Source of the DNA: Hemicordylus capensis
Taxonomy: Eukaryota > Chordata > Lepidosauria > Squamata > Cordylidae
Assembly (NCBI RefSeq): GCF_027244095.1
Contig: NC_069671.1
Coordinates: 4,850,001-4,914,000 of the forward strand
DNA: 64,000 bases
Reading direction: 5' to 3'
The position numbers and the translations under genes were made by a program. Each line of letters starts with the position of its first letter. Within the stretch, counting starts at the first letter, position 1. Below the pieces are notes generated by a model. That model saw nothing but the letters and a program-made list of their open reading frames with translations, was not told the origin of the DNA and ran no database searches. Positions 20,640 to 31,826 of the stretch are shown here, piece after piece.

Positions 20640-21250
20640 GACCTGTCATTTGGGAATCACTAGGAGCTCTTGTCGCCTTCACACAGTGGTGGTTTTCAAA
20701 GTCGATCTAACTTTTCCCTGCCGCCCAAGTCCAAGTGGCGGATTAACGCAGAGGCAAATTTGCCGCTCCTCAAAATCTGGCGCCGTAAGCAAGTGCCTAC
20801 CTTGCCTATGCGTCAATCCGCCAGTGTTTGGGGATCGGCAAGGAGCTTTTCAGGCGCAGCAGCCCTGCCGCTTCTCTGAAGGCTGTCCAATGGGACTACT
20901 CTCAAGTAGGTGTGCCTAGCACTGCAGTCGTACACAGGGCCTCCTCGGCAGATGTTGCCCACACCCATTCCAACATTGCTGCTCATTCATGAGGACTAGA
21001 CACTTATTGAGTTTGAAAAGAAAGCTGAGATTCCCAGGAAGCTTTGTTCCGCGGTCTCCCCCCCAAAATGGAGCCTGCACATAGCCCCCGAGAAAGAGCC
21101 ACTCCTGATATAAACTCTATAGATTCAGGTTACTGCAAAACTTGTATAGGAGCAGGTCAGTGCATTCTACGTAGGGGACTCCGCCCGAAAAGGACCCTGA
21201 TAGACAAGTAACCGGCCTTCTTTCAAAACAACCTCACAAATAGGCCCACC
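20640..21250. other. Intergenic sequence without recognised features
   Basis: Apparently unique. Short open frames only. Confidence 0.4.
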
Positions 21251-21255
21251 CAACT

Positions 21256-21392
21256 AAATCGCCCAGGGGTTCTCAACCTTGATTCTCCAGACGTCATTGG
21301 ACTACCATTGGCTATGGCCACAAGGGCTATGGGTGATGGGAGTTGTAGTCCAATGACATCGGGGGGCTCGAGGTTGCGAACCACTGGGCGCT
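21256..21392. mobile_element. hAT-type palindromic MITE
   Basis: Starts CAGGGGTTCTCAACCTTG and ends GGTTGCGAACCACTG, with GGGAGTTGTAGTCCAATG inside. The target duplication is not clear. Confidence 0.75.
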
Positions 21393-22400
21393 AACCCATG
21401 TTGAAAATGATTACATAGCATCCCTATATTAGCCTCTACAGGCCAAAAGAAACAAACCCTGGAGACCTGGCCCTTGCTCGACAGTAAGCAGGGTTTTGCC
21501 GAGAAGGCTGTTCTCGAAAATACTTGGAGAGAAAGCACCAGCCCAACTTCTTTGAGCCATGTGTTATAAAGAGGCCCTTTTGAGTCCCCAAGACTGATTG
21601 TCACGAACGTGACCCGCCTTCAGAGGAGTCCATTCTCTGTGTCTCTGCTCGAGTCCGCGTTCTGGACATGACCCCTCACGGGAAAGCGAGCCTCCATGAC
21701 AGAGATTCCAAGACAGGCTCCAGGACCCCTCATTCGGCTGTCTCTCGAAGCGGAAATGTGGGTCGAATGATCCACCTCGGCAGGGGCGGATTGGAAAGAG
21801 GCCGAGCCGCAGACTCACAGAGAGACACAGCGGAGACGGAGAGACTCCTCAGCCACCAGGTGCCTGGGACTCACAGAAGCCTTCTGTTCTTTGAATGCTC
21901 CTCCTCGCAGGAGGGAAAGGCCACCCTGGACAGAAGATACCCTGTTTGAAATCGACATTTGCCTCTCAGGGAAGGAGGCCACCCCGAGAGGCCGTAGGCA
22001 GACCTGCTTCTCCTGCCTTCAGGAACCAAGGCCGGGACCCAGAGTCCAGCACAATGGATGAGAACATGTGAACTGCTGCCAGCCCGGGGATTTGCATAAA
22101 CAGGTTTAGCCCAAGGTCAGCCTTTTCTCTGCAGGCCTGGGACACGGTGAGCACTTGGCCACCGGGCCTTGCACTAATTACTGCCCCTAATGAGGATCCC
22201 AATTAAGAACGGCGCTTGGCCAGGGGAGCATGCGCTTTCCTCTGACTTCCAGACCCACCAGCAGGACCCAGCGCCGGAGAAGGGAGGCCGTGGATTGGGT
22301 CAGAGTGTGGCCAGGCAGACGGCAATGGACGCTTCTCATCACGCGGGAACCAGGGAGTTCTGGGTGGCATCCCGGAGTTGCTCAACTCCCGTTTTATCCT
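21393..22400. promoter_or_regulatory. Single-copy block; candidate enhancer at about 22040-22210
   Basis: No dispersed repeat seen. At 22040-22210 there are ACAATGG (22051-22057, SOX-like), ATTTGCAT (22090-22097, POU octamer) running into TAAACA, TAATTA (22175-22180) and CCTAATGAGG. This clustering suits a neural enhancer, perhaps of the expected neighbour MSI1, but that is inference. Confidence 0.35.
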
Positions 22401-22933
22401 AACAACAGCCCTGTGAGGGAGGCTACGCTGAAAGACAGTGAGGAGCCCCAGGTCACAGGGAAATCACATCCTCTCTGGCACTTCTGAGTGTTTGTGGCCA
22501 TCACAATATCTTGTGGCAGTGAGTTCCAGAAGTCACTTCTCCCACTGCATAAAGAAGCGCCTCCCATTCTTGGTCACGGACCTGCGGCCGACCCCTTTCC
22601 CAGGGTGGATGAGTCCTGCTGTGGGGGCACCATGGTGAGGGGTGGCAACTGGAGGCAGCTGGATCGGACCCTGCTCCTCCTCAATGGGGCAAAGCTGTCC
22701 TCCCCTATCTAGTACGCCACTTGGAGTTGAAAGCAGGCTTCTGGGGGCAACAGAACTTGCTGGCAGGTCTTTAAGTCAGGTCTGCAGATGTTTCTGGTCT
22801 ACAACTCCTCCTAGCATGATTGGAGTTGCAGCATCTGGGGACCCAAGTCTGAGAGGGTGTGGAGGGTGAGCACCCCGTCACCCCTGGTCCCTTTGGCAAA
22901 TAAACTAGCTGTTGACCAGGAGCTTTTCCCAGA
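22401..22933. other. Intergenic sequence with SINE and MITE fragments
   Basis: A short Sauria-like fragment (about 22400-22455) and a MITE half (about 22790-22870, CTACAACTCCTCCTAGCATG) are visible. The rest is unassigned. Confidence 0.4.
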
Positions 22934-23301
22934 CATAGGGACATAGGAAGCTGCCATCTATTGAGTCGGACCATAAGTCCATCTAGCTCAGTATTGTCTA
23001 CACAGACTGGCAGCGGCTTCTCCAAGGCTGCAGGCAGGAATCTCTCTCCCAGTTACAGTACTACCTGCATATACTGCATAACCTTGTGGGTTTCCAAATC
23101 CTTGTCTGTAAATCTTTGTAGATCTACGATGTACAAACAACCACTTTGTATATAATTGTGCTTTGGCAACGTACTGTATGCTTTGGTAGTTTGTTGGTTC
23201 AATTAAAAAAATCTTGTCCTATCTTGGAGATGCTGTCAGGGAGGGAACTGGGAGCCTCGATGCTCTTCCCAGAGCGGCTCCAACCCCAAAGGAGACTATA
23301 A
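22934..23301 (-). mobile_element. Composite SINE interrupted by a 160-bp insertion
   Basis: The two SINE parts (22934-23052 and 23216-23301) join at the expected point of the body (CTCTCTC / CTATCTTGGAGATGC). The insert at about 23053-23216 is AT-rich, unrelated to the SINE, and ends TTCAATTAAAAAAATC, which looks like a polyadenylated 3' end. Confidence 0.75.
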
Positions 23302-23530
23302 AGACAGCAGGCTTTACTGGGGGTTTTCTGCGAGGCTTTACTGTGAGTTCGAAGTTGCCCAAAACAACGACGCAAAAAGTGGGATTTTTAACCCCGGCTA
23401 TCAATTGGGCGGCACACAATTAAAATGCACAATGAAAAACCCGAATTGTGCGTGTGAAGTTCTCCCCGAGAGCCCAGAGGGACTTGGGGGTCAATCTGGC
23501 TGATATATGACCGCGCACCCCCTCCGTGTG
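23302..23530. mobile_element. Unassigned repeat (family of 15171)
   Basis: GGCTTTACTGTGAGTTCGAA, GGGACTTGGGGGTCAATCTG and CTGATATATGACC match, in inverted order, blocks at 15171-15385. Confidence 0.5.
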
Positions 23531-24199
23531 AGCTCAAAGCCGGGTGTGGAAAACGTCCAGGGGAGGGCAGCCCCAGCAGGCCGGGGTGCTTTGCAGCTGG
23601 AAATGCATCTTCTCTCCTCCCCTCGGCCTCCTTTCCCTCCAGCTTCTGCTGCTGCCCACATGCCGAGACCTGCCAGAGCTCTTGCAGGCCTTCATTTGCA
23701 AGAGAAATGACCCCCACCCTTGCCCGGCCTTGGCCTCCTGAGATACCGCAGGCGGCTGAGCTCATCTGCTGAGGCGGTGCCCGCCCCGCCCCCGGGCCTC
23801 CACCGTGCTGCTGGCAGCGCCCCATCCAACAGGTGCCCCCAAACAAAGCCGCCCTTTGGTCTCCCTGGCAAGCCGGCCCTTTTCCCGCCGGAGGAATCTC
23901 CCGGCAGGGCTGAAACGCTCCTTTCAGCCCATCGGTCCAGATGGCGAGGAGGAGGAAACAGGGGCTCTCCTGCCCGCCGGGATGCCCGAGTGGGGCTCCG
24001 TCAGCGGGGAGGCCTCCCAGAAGCTCAGGATCTGTTCTGCTGCACAACGACGACCCTGCGAGGGGAGCAAGATGGCTACTTTGTGAGCGCTGGGGCTGTT
24101 TGAGCTCATGTTTGCCCACCCGAGCCCTGCTGAAAGGAAGGACACTTGCGCAGCTCCCGTTCACTGCTTGTGCAAAAGAACGGCCTGGTGGATTGTGGA

Positions 24200-24233
<34 letters not shown>

Positions 24234-24285
24234 ACACAAAGGGGGAGTGCCAAGATTTTCTGTGTCAAGCACAAACGGTTTAGAC
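23531..24285. other. GC-rich intergenic sequence with (TG)n
   Basis: Contains a (TG)n microsatellite at about 24202-24230. Open frames are GC-driven and their peptides are unrecognised. No splice-bounded exon was identified. Confidence 0.4.
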
Positions 24286-24415
24286 CAGGGGTTCTCAACG
24301 TTGGGTCTCCAGATGTGGTGGGAAGGCAACTCCCATTGTCCCTGCCTTCGGCCATGGCAGCAGGGGATGATGGGAGTTGTAGTCCAACCATGTCTGGGGA
24401 CGGTTGAGAGCCCTG
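24286..24415. mobile_element. hAT-type palindromic MITE
   Basis: Starts CAGGGGTTCTCAACGTTGG and ends GGTTGAGAGCCCTG, with GATGATGGGAGTTGTAGTCC inside. Confidence 0.85.
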
Positions 24416-24487
24416 GACTAGGACAAGCTCGGGAGTGGCTTGTGTATTTGGGCTGTCTTTATTCCAAGCTGAGGTGATACCAAGATG

Positions 24488-24712
24488 GGAGCCAGCATAG
24501 CGTAGTGGCTAGAGTGCTGGACTAGGACCGGGGAGACCCGAGTTTAAATCCCCATTCAGCCATGAAACTCACTGGGTGACTCTGGGCCAGTCGTGTCTCT
24601 CTCAGCCTAACCTCACAGGGTTGTTGTGAGGATAAAAAGAAGCATGTACACCGCTCTGAGCTCCTTGGAGGAAGAGCAGGATATAAATGTAAAAATGAAT
24701 AACATAAATAAA
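24488..24712 (+). mobile_element. Sauria-type tRNA SINE
   Basis: GCCAGCATAGCGTAGTGG head, ACCCGAGTTTAAATCCCC (B box), GGGTTGTTGTGAGGATAA and the GGAGGAAGAGCAGGATATAA tail. Confidence 0.9.
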
Positions 24713-25047
24713 ATACTCCTCACAGAGTCTCCTGGTACTGCTGAGGAGGACCACGGGCACCATCCATTCAAGGCGACTTGACAGTGCTGGTCTTCGGCTG
24801 GATCGTGCCCCGCTGCAAACTTGGCTGCAAGTCAAAGGCTCTTGACAGGAGCTGCCACAGCAAAAACGACACCCCAACACTACACGCAATGTTTTGGGGC
24901 AGTTCATCATACAGTGCAATCCAGCACACGCCTACTCGGAAGTCCGTCTGGCTACGTTCAGTGGGAGTTACTCCCAGGCAAGGGAGTTGATTAATTCCCT
25001 ACGAGGGACCACAAGAAGACGGCTGGCATGCTGCATGAAGGCAGCAC
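24713..25047. other. Intergenic sequence without recognised features
   Basis: No gene or repeat recognised. Confidence 0.35.
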
Positions 25048-25173
25048 CAACATAGGAAGCTGCCATATACTGAGTCAGACCCTTGGTCCATCCAGCTCAG
25101 TATTGTCTTCACAGACTGGCAGCGGCTTCTCCAAGGTTGCAGGCAGGAATCTCTCTCAGCCCTATCTCGGAGA
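25048..25173 (-). mobile_element. Composite SINE, 3' part
   Basis: Minus-strand copy from ACATAGGAAGCTGCC to CCCTATCTCGGAGATGC. Confidence 0.85.
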
Positions 25174-25319
25174 TGCAAGCCACTCCAAGATTCCCTGCTT
25201 GGGCCTGCCCGGCCCTTCCATCTGAGGGAGGGGTAGCTGGCACTTCTGTGCCTCTGCATGGCAGAGTGATTGGTCTGTTACGCCTGAAGCAGAGATGCAG
25301 CAGCATGACCCGCCGTCGG

Positions 25320-26102
25320 AGAACATAAGCACGGCCCTGCTGGATCAGGCCCAAGGCCTCTATAGTCCAGAATCCTGTTTCCCACAGTGGCCCAACAGAT
25401 GCCTCTGGGAACTTGTGGAAGCCCATGGGCAAGAAGTCAAGGCATGCCCTCTCTTCTGCTGTGGCTCCCTGGCCACTGATATTTAGAAGCATCTTTCCCC
25501 TGAGGCTGGAGGTGGCCCACAGCCACCAGACTAGTAGCCATGGATAGACCTGCCCTCCATGAGTTTATCTAAACTCCTTTTAAAGCCATCCAAACTAGTG
25601 GCCATCATCACCACATCCTGTGGCAGAGAATTCCATAGATTAATCATGCACTGTGTGAAAAAAGTACTTCCTCTTGTCGGTCCTAAATTTCCCGACCTTC
25701 AGTTTCATGGGAAGACCCCTGGTTCTAGTGTTGTGAGAGAGGGAGGAAAATTCTCTCTGTCCACTCTCTCCGCTGCATGCATGATTGTATACACCTCAAT
25801 CATGTCTCCCCATAGTCGCCTCTTTTCCAAAGTACTAAAGAGCCCCAGTTGTTGTAGCCTAGCCTCATAAGAAAGGTGCTCCAGGCCCCTGATCATCTTG
25901 GTTGCCCTCTTCTGCACCTTCTCCAGTTCTACAATGTCCTCCTTAAGATACGGTGACCAGGACGGTACACCGTACTCCAAGTGTGGCCGCACCATAGTTT
26001 TGTCTAAGGGCATGACCATATTAGCATTTTTATTTCCAATCCCCTTCCTAACGGTCCCTAGCACGGAGCTGGCCTTTTCCACAGCTGCCGCGCACCGAGG
26101 AG
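25320..26102 (-). mobile_element. CR1-like LINE 3' end with reverse transcriptase C-terminus
   Basis: The minus strand encodes VRPHLEYGVPSWSPYLKEDI and RATKMIRGLEHLSYEARL in one open frame, followed by VDRENFPPSLTTLEPG in a shifted reading. A GTGTGAAAAAAGTACTTCC block and the 3' UTR complete it. Dead, 5'-truncated copy. Confidence 0.88.
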
Positions 26103-26640
26103 GGTGCCTGTTGGGTCACTGTACGAGTCCCGTCTCCAAGCTGTCCTCCTTCCAACCAGGAAGGATGTCGAAGCAGTTCTACTCCTCGGAGGAGTGGGTG
26201 CTTCTTACCACGTTCTAGAAGATGGACCTTTGGGGGGTCTAAGAACTAGGCGGGCCTCCGATTTCAATTCTGGGGTGGTGGGGTGAATGTGTTTCGGCTG
26301 GTCAAGAGGTCAGGAGGTTGGCCGCAGTGCTTCTTCTGGAGGGCAGGGCAGAAAAAATCCCCTGATTCGGACACAAAAGGAAGGAGAAGGTGTCTGCCTC
26401 CCCCATCCATGAAGCCCTGGCTAGAGAGGCAAGGGGCCCGCTCGTTTCTCCCAGAGTAATTAAGAGTCAGGTCTTTCTCCGGTGACCCCGATGGGGTTCC
26501 CATCTCCCTCTGATTTCCACATGAAAGGAAGACTTCAGGAGGGGTGTGGTGGTGAGGAGGGGGGCATCTCCCACCCCCTACTTTTCACATTCATAAGGAG
26601 GCCAAGACTATAAATAAAACCTTTGAAAAACAAGCGCCTT
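26103..26640. other. Intergenic sequence without recognised features
   Basis: Apparently single-copy. A GAGTAATTAAGAGTC motif lies near 26453. No exon recognised. Confidence 0.35.
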
Positions 26641-26660
26641 TATGGAGGTAATGACTGAGC

Positions 26661-26742
<82 letters not shown>
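26661..26742. repeat. (GT)n-(GA)n compound microsatellite
   Basis: About 58 bp of (GT)n followed directly by about 22 bp of (GA)n. Confidence 0.95.
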
Positions 26743-26749
<7 letters not shown>

Positions 26750-26892
26750 GGATCATCTATGCATGAGAAGAGAGTGAGAAAGAGATTATGGGCTGTTGGG
26801 GAAGGCTGACTGATCTGTAAGCGTGAGAGGGGACCGGACAGGAAGGGGCACATTCTGGTGGCTGTGACGGCTGTTAGAGTCATACAGCAACA

Positions 26893-27134
26893 TCTCAATC
26901 GTGGTGTAGTGGTGAGAGTGCTGGACTAGGACCCGAGTTCAAATCCCCATTCAGCCATGAGACTTGCTGGGTGACTCTGGGCCAGTCACTTCTCTCTCAG
27001 CCTAACCTACCTCGCAGGGTTGTTGTGAGGAGAAACTTAAGTATGTAGTACTTACTCTGGGCTCCTTGGAGGAAGAGCAGGATATAAAATGTAAATAAAA
27101 TAAAATAAATTTCCCCGCTGCACCATTAGGTGGC
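26893..27134 (+). mobile_element. Sauria-type tRNA SINE plus SINE scrap
   Basis: Head CGTGGTGTAGTGGTGAGAG, B box GAGTTCAAATCCCC, and tail to about 27108. It is followed by a scrap of the second tRNA SINE in reverse (CCGCTGCACCATTAGGTGG). Confidence 0.88.
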
Positions 27135-27182
27135 TAGCTTATTGCATTTTAAAATTCCCTGGGGTGAGCAGGGGGAGCATAT

Positions 27183-27183
<1 letters not shown>

Positions 27184-27221
<38 letters not shown>
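27184..27221. repeat. (CA)n microsatellite
   Basis: Uninterrupted CA dinucleotide run. Confidence 0.95.
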
Positions 27222-27222
<1 letters not shown>

Positions 27223-28435
27223 ACTGCCACTTACTAAAGGACCTTCATTTCTCTTTTCTCTTTTCAGAGTCCCAAAACTGGGTTGGATACAGTTTAGAGC
27301 AAGAGCTCCCTCTTGTGGTGTTTGCAAGGAATGATGTGGCCACAGTAGTGAGACATTTATTGTCCCATCAAGGGCACATTAAGGACTATGTCTGGGTGCT
27401 CCTCCCCAGAACTGGAGGCCTCAGGAATGGTGCCCTCTCCTGGGCGCTTTCCAGAATAGCTGCTGGAACAGCCGCAAAATGCCTCCGTTTGGGCAAGTCG
27501 CATTCGGGCCGTTAACAGCAGGGGGAGCAGACTCGCAGCAACTAACAACCCGGAAAAAACAGCGACTTTTTCACACCGGATATACGTTGTCCAAGCTCTA
27601 TATCGCCGCGATTAAATACGCAACAAGGCATTGGCAATGTGAACGGCACCCAGCTGTCTGCACAGGGACTGCGGTGTCACAACGCAGGAAGTGTGGAAGC
27701 ACACTTCCCTGATACACCCTGACCCCACTGTAGGGTCTAGTCTGGAAAGCGGGCTGGATGATTCTGTCTGTGTTTCTTTGAACTAAGGAGTGCATCTTAG
27801 GGTGGTGGCAAAGAGCTGTTAAACAAACATTCTGCCTCCCCAAGTGTCCTTCCCCACTCCATTTCCTCCCTCTGGGCTTCTTTTCCCGACATTCCTCTGG
27901 TCATTCCCTTTCTCAATCCTTTCCCCTCTACTCTGCCCCTCTGTGACATCACAGCTGTTCAGCCAGTCACGGCCAGGGACCTGTCCACTACCCAATCGCT
28001 TTGTGCATTGCAATATAGGCAGCCCCAAAGCATGGAAGCAGCATCCAAGATCCTGACCCGCCAGGTTCCCGCCGGAGGGATCTGCCAAGGGAGTCTGCGC
28101 ACGGGCCCACAAGCACCCTCTCAAGTTCAATGGCTCAGTTGCTCAGATCCGCCGGCCGGCTTGAGGCAGAGCGCAACAGCCCACCAGAAACAGCCGGAGA
28201 GAAGACCTCATCGTCCAGCAAGCAAGGCCAAATGACGTCATCTCTTTCCGGAGAAGAACAGGAAACTCCTTCGGATGGCCCATTCATGGCAATGGACACT
28301 TACTTATCAGGCGACTCGGAACTGGGAGGAGGTTATTTTTGTCAGTGCCATGTGACCCACGAAGGAAGGTCAACCCCCCCCCCCTTGCATGCCTTGGTCC
28401 CAGTCCTGTTCCCTCCCTTGCAGCTGCTTGTTTTA
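27222..28435. other. Single-copy intergenic block
   Basis: No dispersed repeats recognised. An open frame at 28130-28453 (107 codons, Ser/Glu/Gly-rich centre) has no recognisable domain and runs into an AT-rich tract. I do not call it a gene. Confidence 0.4.
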
Positions 28436-28558
28436 ATTTTTAAATTTAATTAATAATTAATTAATTTTAATAATAATTAATTTTTAATAATAATTAATTT
28501 TAATAATAATTAATTTTTAATAATAATAATAATAATAATTAATTTTTAATTTTTAAAA
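28436..28558. repeat. AT-rich tandem tract, AATTAATTTTTAATAAT-type
   Basis: Degenerate tandem units of about 20 bp, built of TAAT and TTTT steps, passing into (AAT)n. Confidence 0.85.
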
Positions 28559-29107
28559 CACCAACTACAAAAAGACACGACACATTTAGCACCGCATGTG
28601 CAGAGGAATATCGCTTTCTCTCCTCCCGTCTCTTTGCAGGTCATCCTCCTGTGAAAGTGCTGAAGTACACCTGCGTTGCTACAGACCAGAGATTCTACTA
28701 ATATAATATTGCTAATACTAATATTAAAATCGGCCAGTAAAGTTGCATGCAGAGTGAGTCAAGGGCAGGCCCCTGGTGTCAAGCACCAGCCAACTCAGGT
28801 TCTGGTTGGAGGATCAGGGCCATTGGAGGTACCACAGACAGACAGACAGACCTTTGTTGATGGAAGTGATTTGATTCCTGCTAAAATGATAATTGCAAGA
28901 GATTGGAAGGACTCTGACTCTCTCTCTCTCTGTGTGTGTCACTGAATGGTGGGGAAAGGTTTGGGAGATGGTCTAAATGACAAAATTAACAAAATTTATG
29001 AGACTGAAAAAAGGGAAGCAGATAAGATCGTTTTTCTGAACTCAATGGAGTCCACTCTTGGAAGATCCACTTTTTTGGAATATGGAATTTGATATGGATG
29101 TTAATGT
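28559..29107. other. Intergenic sequence without recognised features
   Basis: Contains a small (CAGA)n run (about 28835-28850) and a (TC)n-(TG)n run near 28920. No gene recognised. Confidence 0.35.
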
Positions 29108-29532
29108 TTATAGAAGGTTCTTCTCCCTCTCACATAACACTAGAACCAGGGGCCATCCCTGGACCAATAAACAGGACCAATACACAGAAGTACTTTTTCA
29201 CACAATGCATAATCGGCTTGTAGAATTCTCTGCCACAAGATGTGGTGACAGCCAACAACCTGGATGGCTTGAAGAGGGGTTTGGATAACTTCATGGAGGA
29301 GAGGTCTATCAAGGGCTACTAGTCAGAGGGCTACAGGCCACCTCCAGCCTCAAAGGCAGGATGCCTCTGAGTACCAGTTGCAGGGCAGTAACAGCAGAAG
29401 AGAGGGCACGCCCTCAACTCCTGCCTGTGGCTTCCAGCAGCATCTGATAGGCCACTGTGTGAAACAGGATACTGGACTAAATGGGCCTTGGGCCTGATCC
29501 AGCAAGGGCTGTTCTTATGTTCTTAAGTTCTT
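29108..29532 (+). mobile_element. CR1-like LINE 3' end
   Basis: Starts in the reverse transcriptase end (FFSLSHNTRTRGHP) and includes the 3' UTR (GCCTCAAAGGCAGGATGCC). It ends GGGCTGTTCTTATG followed by TTCTTAAG repeats. Confidence 0.88.
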
Positions 29533-30460
29533 AAGTTGGTTTATGAATCCAGTAACATTTTATTAGCTTATGGCTAGATGGGCATTTTTTGTATTTGTAT
29601 TGTTTTGTTTGTATTCTCTCCCCCCCCTTTTTTGTATTTAAAAATTCTATATTGAGATTTTTTTCAAATGTAGTCTTTCGACATTGTGCATATTAAAATA
29701 GCCCCCCCCCAAGTGATCTGAGAGCACAGCTACCAACGGTGGGTCCGCTCACCCCACAGTTGCAGCTGGGGACGATGGAGCTGGAGGGGTTGGCCTGGAC
29801 TAGTCCTTCCAGAGCCTTCCTGAAAGGCAGCAGGGGGGCCTTGCCATGCCCTCTCCCCTTGCAAAAAAGACAAGGGCCCACCATGACAAAAACATGTGTG
29901 TCGGTGAGAGAGAGAGAGAAGGGCAAAGGCAGAGAAGTCAGAGGCTGAGGCCAGGCGGCAGTTTCGAAGAGAGATGAACGGGGCCCAGCGGAGGCCTCCT
30001 TGCCCTTGGTGTCCTTCAGCACTCCTCTTGGGTGCCAGCATCTTCTCTCCGGCCAAACCGGATTTGCAGGTTCGTGGCTGCTGCCGACAGACCCTCGTGG
30101 TCAAAAGCGACCGGAGGACAAGCAGCAAGGGGGCAGGAAGTGGGAGACACCAACCCAGTCTACCAGAAGCAAAAGTAGGGTGAGTCACTCACCCCACTTC
30201 TGCCGCCGGCAGACAGGGCTGACACGCCTTTGTATTATTCTGGAAACTAAGTCGCTTGAGGAAAGGCGGCAGCCGGCCGTAAGTCAAGTGCGCTTCTGCT
30301 ATTGGTGGTGATGCCTTTTTCACCCCACCCGTGACACCCTGTACCTTGTGTTAGTCCTGTTAGTAGACCCATTGAAATACTAGTATTGGGATTACGGTGC
30401 AGCCCTATGCTTGCGCAATCCTAGTTCCCACCCACCCCCGGGCATCTGCCCCTGAATGTT
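29533..30460. other. Intergenic sequence without recognised features
   Basis: AT-rich start, then mixed sequence. Open frames up to 152 codons on the minus strand show no recognisable domain. Confidence 0.35.
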
Positions 30461-30469
30461 GTGCTGCTC

Positions 30470-30960
30470 TGTGTGGGACATGGAGGTCGGGGGGAGGGGG
30501 GGAGGGGATCACCAACAATTCATCTTTCCCTCCGTGTACATGCAAAAGCATTTGCCATGCACCGGTCATAGTTTGCAGGCCAATGTTTTCTGCAGTTGTC
30601 TGTGCCTCTCAGAAATATGTCCCTGAGGGTTGTGGGGCCCTCAGGGATGTATTTTCAGAAGCCACAGGCAGTTGCAGAGGTGGGGGGGGCAGGGATCACC
30701 AACAGTTCAGATTTCCCTCTGTGCACATGCAAAAACATTTGCCATGCACAAGTCATCGTTTGCAGGCCAATGTTTTCTGTGCCTCTCAAAAATATGTCCC
30801 TGAGGGTTATGGGACCCTCTGGGACATATTTTCAGAAGCCACAGGCAGTTGCAGAGGTGGCGGCAGGGGCAGGGATCACCACCAGTTCATTTTCTCCTCT
30901 GTGCACACGCAAAAGCATTTGCCATACATCAGTCATAGTTTGCAGTCCAATGTTTTAGCT
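30470..30960. repeat. Tandem repeat, about 180-186-bp unit, almost three copies
   Basis: GATCACCA recurs at 30508, 30694 and 30874, and the units share GCATTTGCCAT, TTTGCAGGCCAATGTTTT, AAATATGTCCCTGAGGGTT and CAGGCAGTTGCAGAGG. Both spacings are multiples of three, which keeps a 242-codon frame open. The frame is therefore an artefact of the period. Confidence 0.85.
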
Positions 30961-31290
30961 AAACTAAGAGATGGGTTAATTTTAATCAGGGTTCACCAGG
31001 GCTTAGAACCAGAATTGGTTTGCCTGCCACGGCTCTCACAAAATATAGCCTCTAAGCGTGAGCAGAGCACATTTCTTTCATCACCAGGTAAGCAATCACA
31101 GCCATGCTTTGGGGAGGGGCGGTGAAGACCAACAAGACAGTGAGGCAAAGGAAAAGGAGATGGCAACCCTTCTCTGCCCCAAACCACTAGCACACTAGAC
31201 CCCTACATTCTCCTTCCCCTCTCACTCCCTAGGAAGAATTTTACGGAATTATCGTTAAAGACTGATTAAAGACGGAGTACTCACAATTCC
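30961..31290. other. Intergenic sequence without recognised features
   Basis: No gene or repeat recognised. Confidence 0.35.
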
Positions 31291-31521
31291 AGCCACCTAA
31301 TGATGCAGTGGGGAAATGAGTTGACTAGCAAGCCAGAGGTCCCGGGTTCGAATCCTCACTGGTACCTGTATCAGGCAGCAGCGATATAGGAAGATACTGA
31401 CGGCATCGTCTTGTACTGCGTGGGAGGAGGCAATAGCCAACCCCTCCTGTATTCTACCAAAGACAATCACAGGGCTCTGCGGTCACCAGGAGTCGACACC
31501 AACTTGACGGCACACTTTACT
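31291..31521 (+). mobile_element. tRNA-derived SINE (second family), full length
   Basis: Head CACCTAATGATGCAGTGG, B box CCGGGTTCGAATCCTC, body GATATAGGAAGATACTGACG, GGGAGGAGGCAATAGCC and end GTCGACACCAACTTGACGG. Confidence 0.88.
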
Positions 31522-31826
31522 CACAATTCCAGATCTCTCGGAGACAGATGCCATCCAAGCATTATCATAAAACTGGGGGAAGAAAAGAACAGGGGCCCCG
31601 TTAATGAGCAGACCTCCTTTTTGCAGAACGGATCCTCAGCAGCCCCACCTGATTTTTGAAATTTGACCCCACTCTTAACTCTTAACATGGAGCGGCAAGG
31701 ACGAGGACTGGAGACACTTCCAGGAATTCTGTTCTCTCTTAGCCCCTGTGCCAGAAACTTCACCCAGTGGCTGTGGTCCCCTTACATGGAGCCCACTCCT
31801 GTAAGGGTCATCATCACCACTGTCTG

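Noticed and set aside
23388-24329. 313-codon minus-strand open frame
   Set aside because: Includes the translated (TG)n run and a dispersed repeat at its end; GC-driven and unrecognised.
26608-26898. Open frame with Ser-Leu and His-Thr runs
   Set aside because: Translation of the (GT)n-(GA)n microsatellite.
28130-28453. 107-codon open frame with an acidic Ser-rich centre
   Set aside because: No recognisable domain, no clear splice context, and it ends in the AT-rich tract; kept only as a note.
30397-31125. 242-codon plus-strand open frame
   Set aside because: It consists of tandem repeat units whose length is a multiple of three; no recognisable domain, start context or splice sites.
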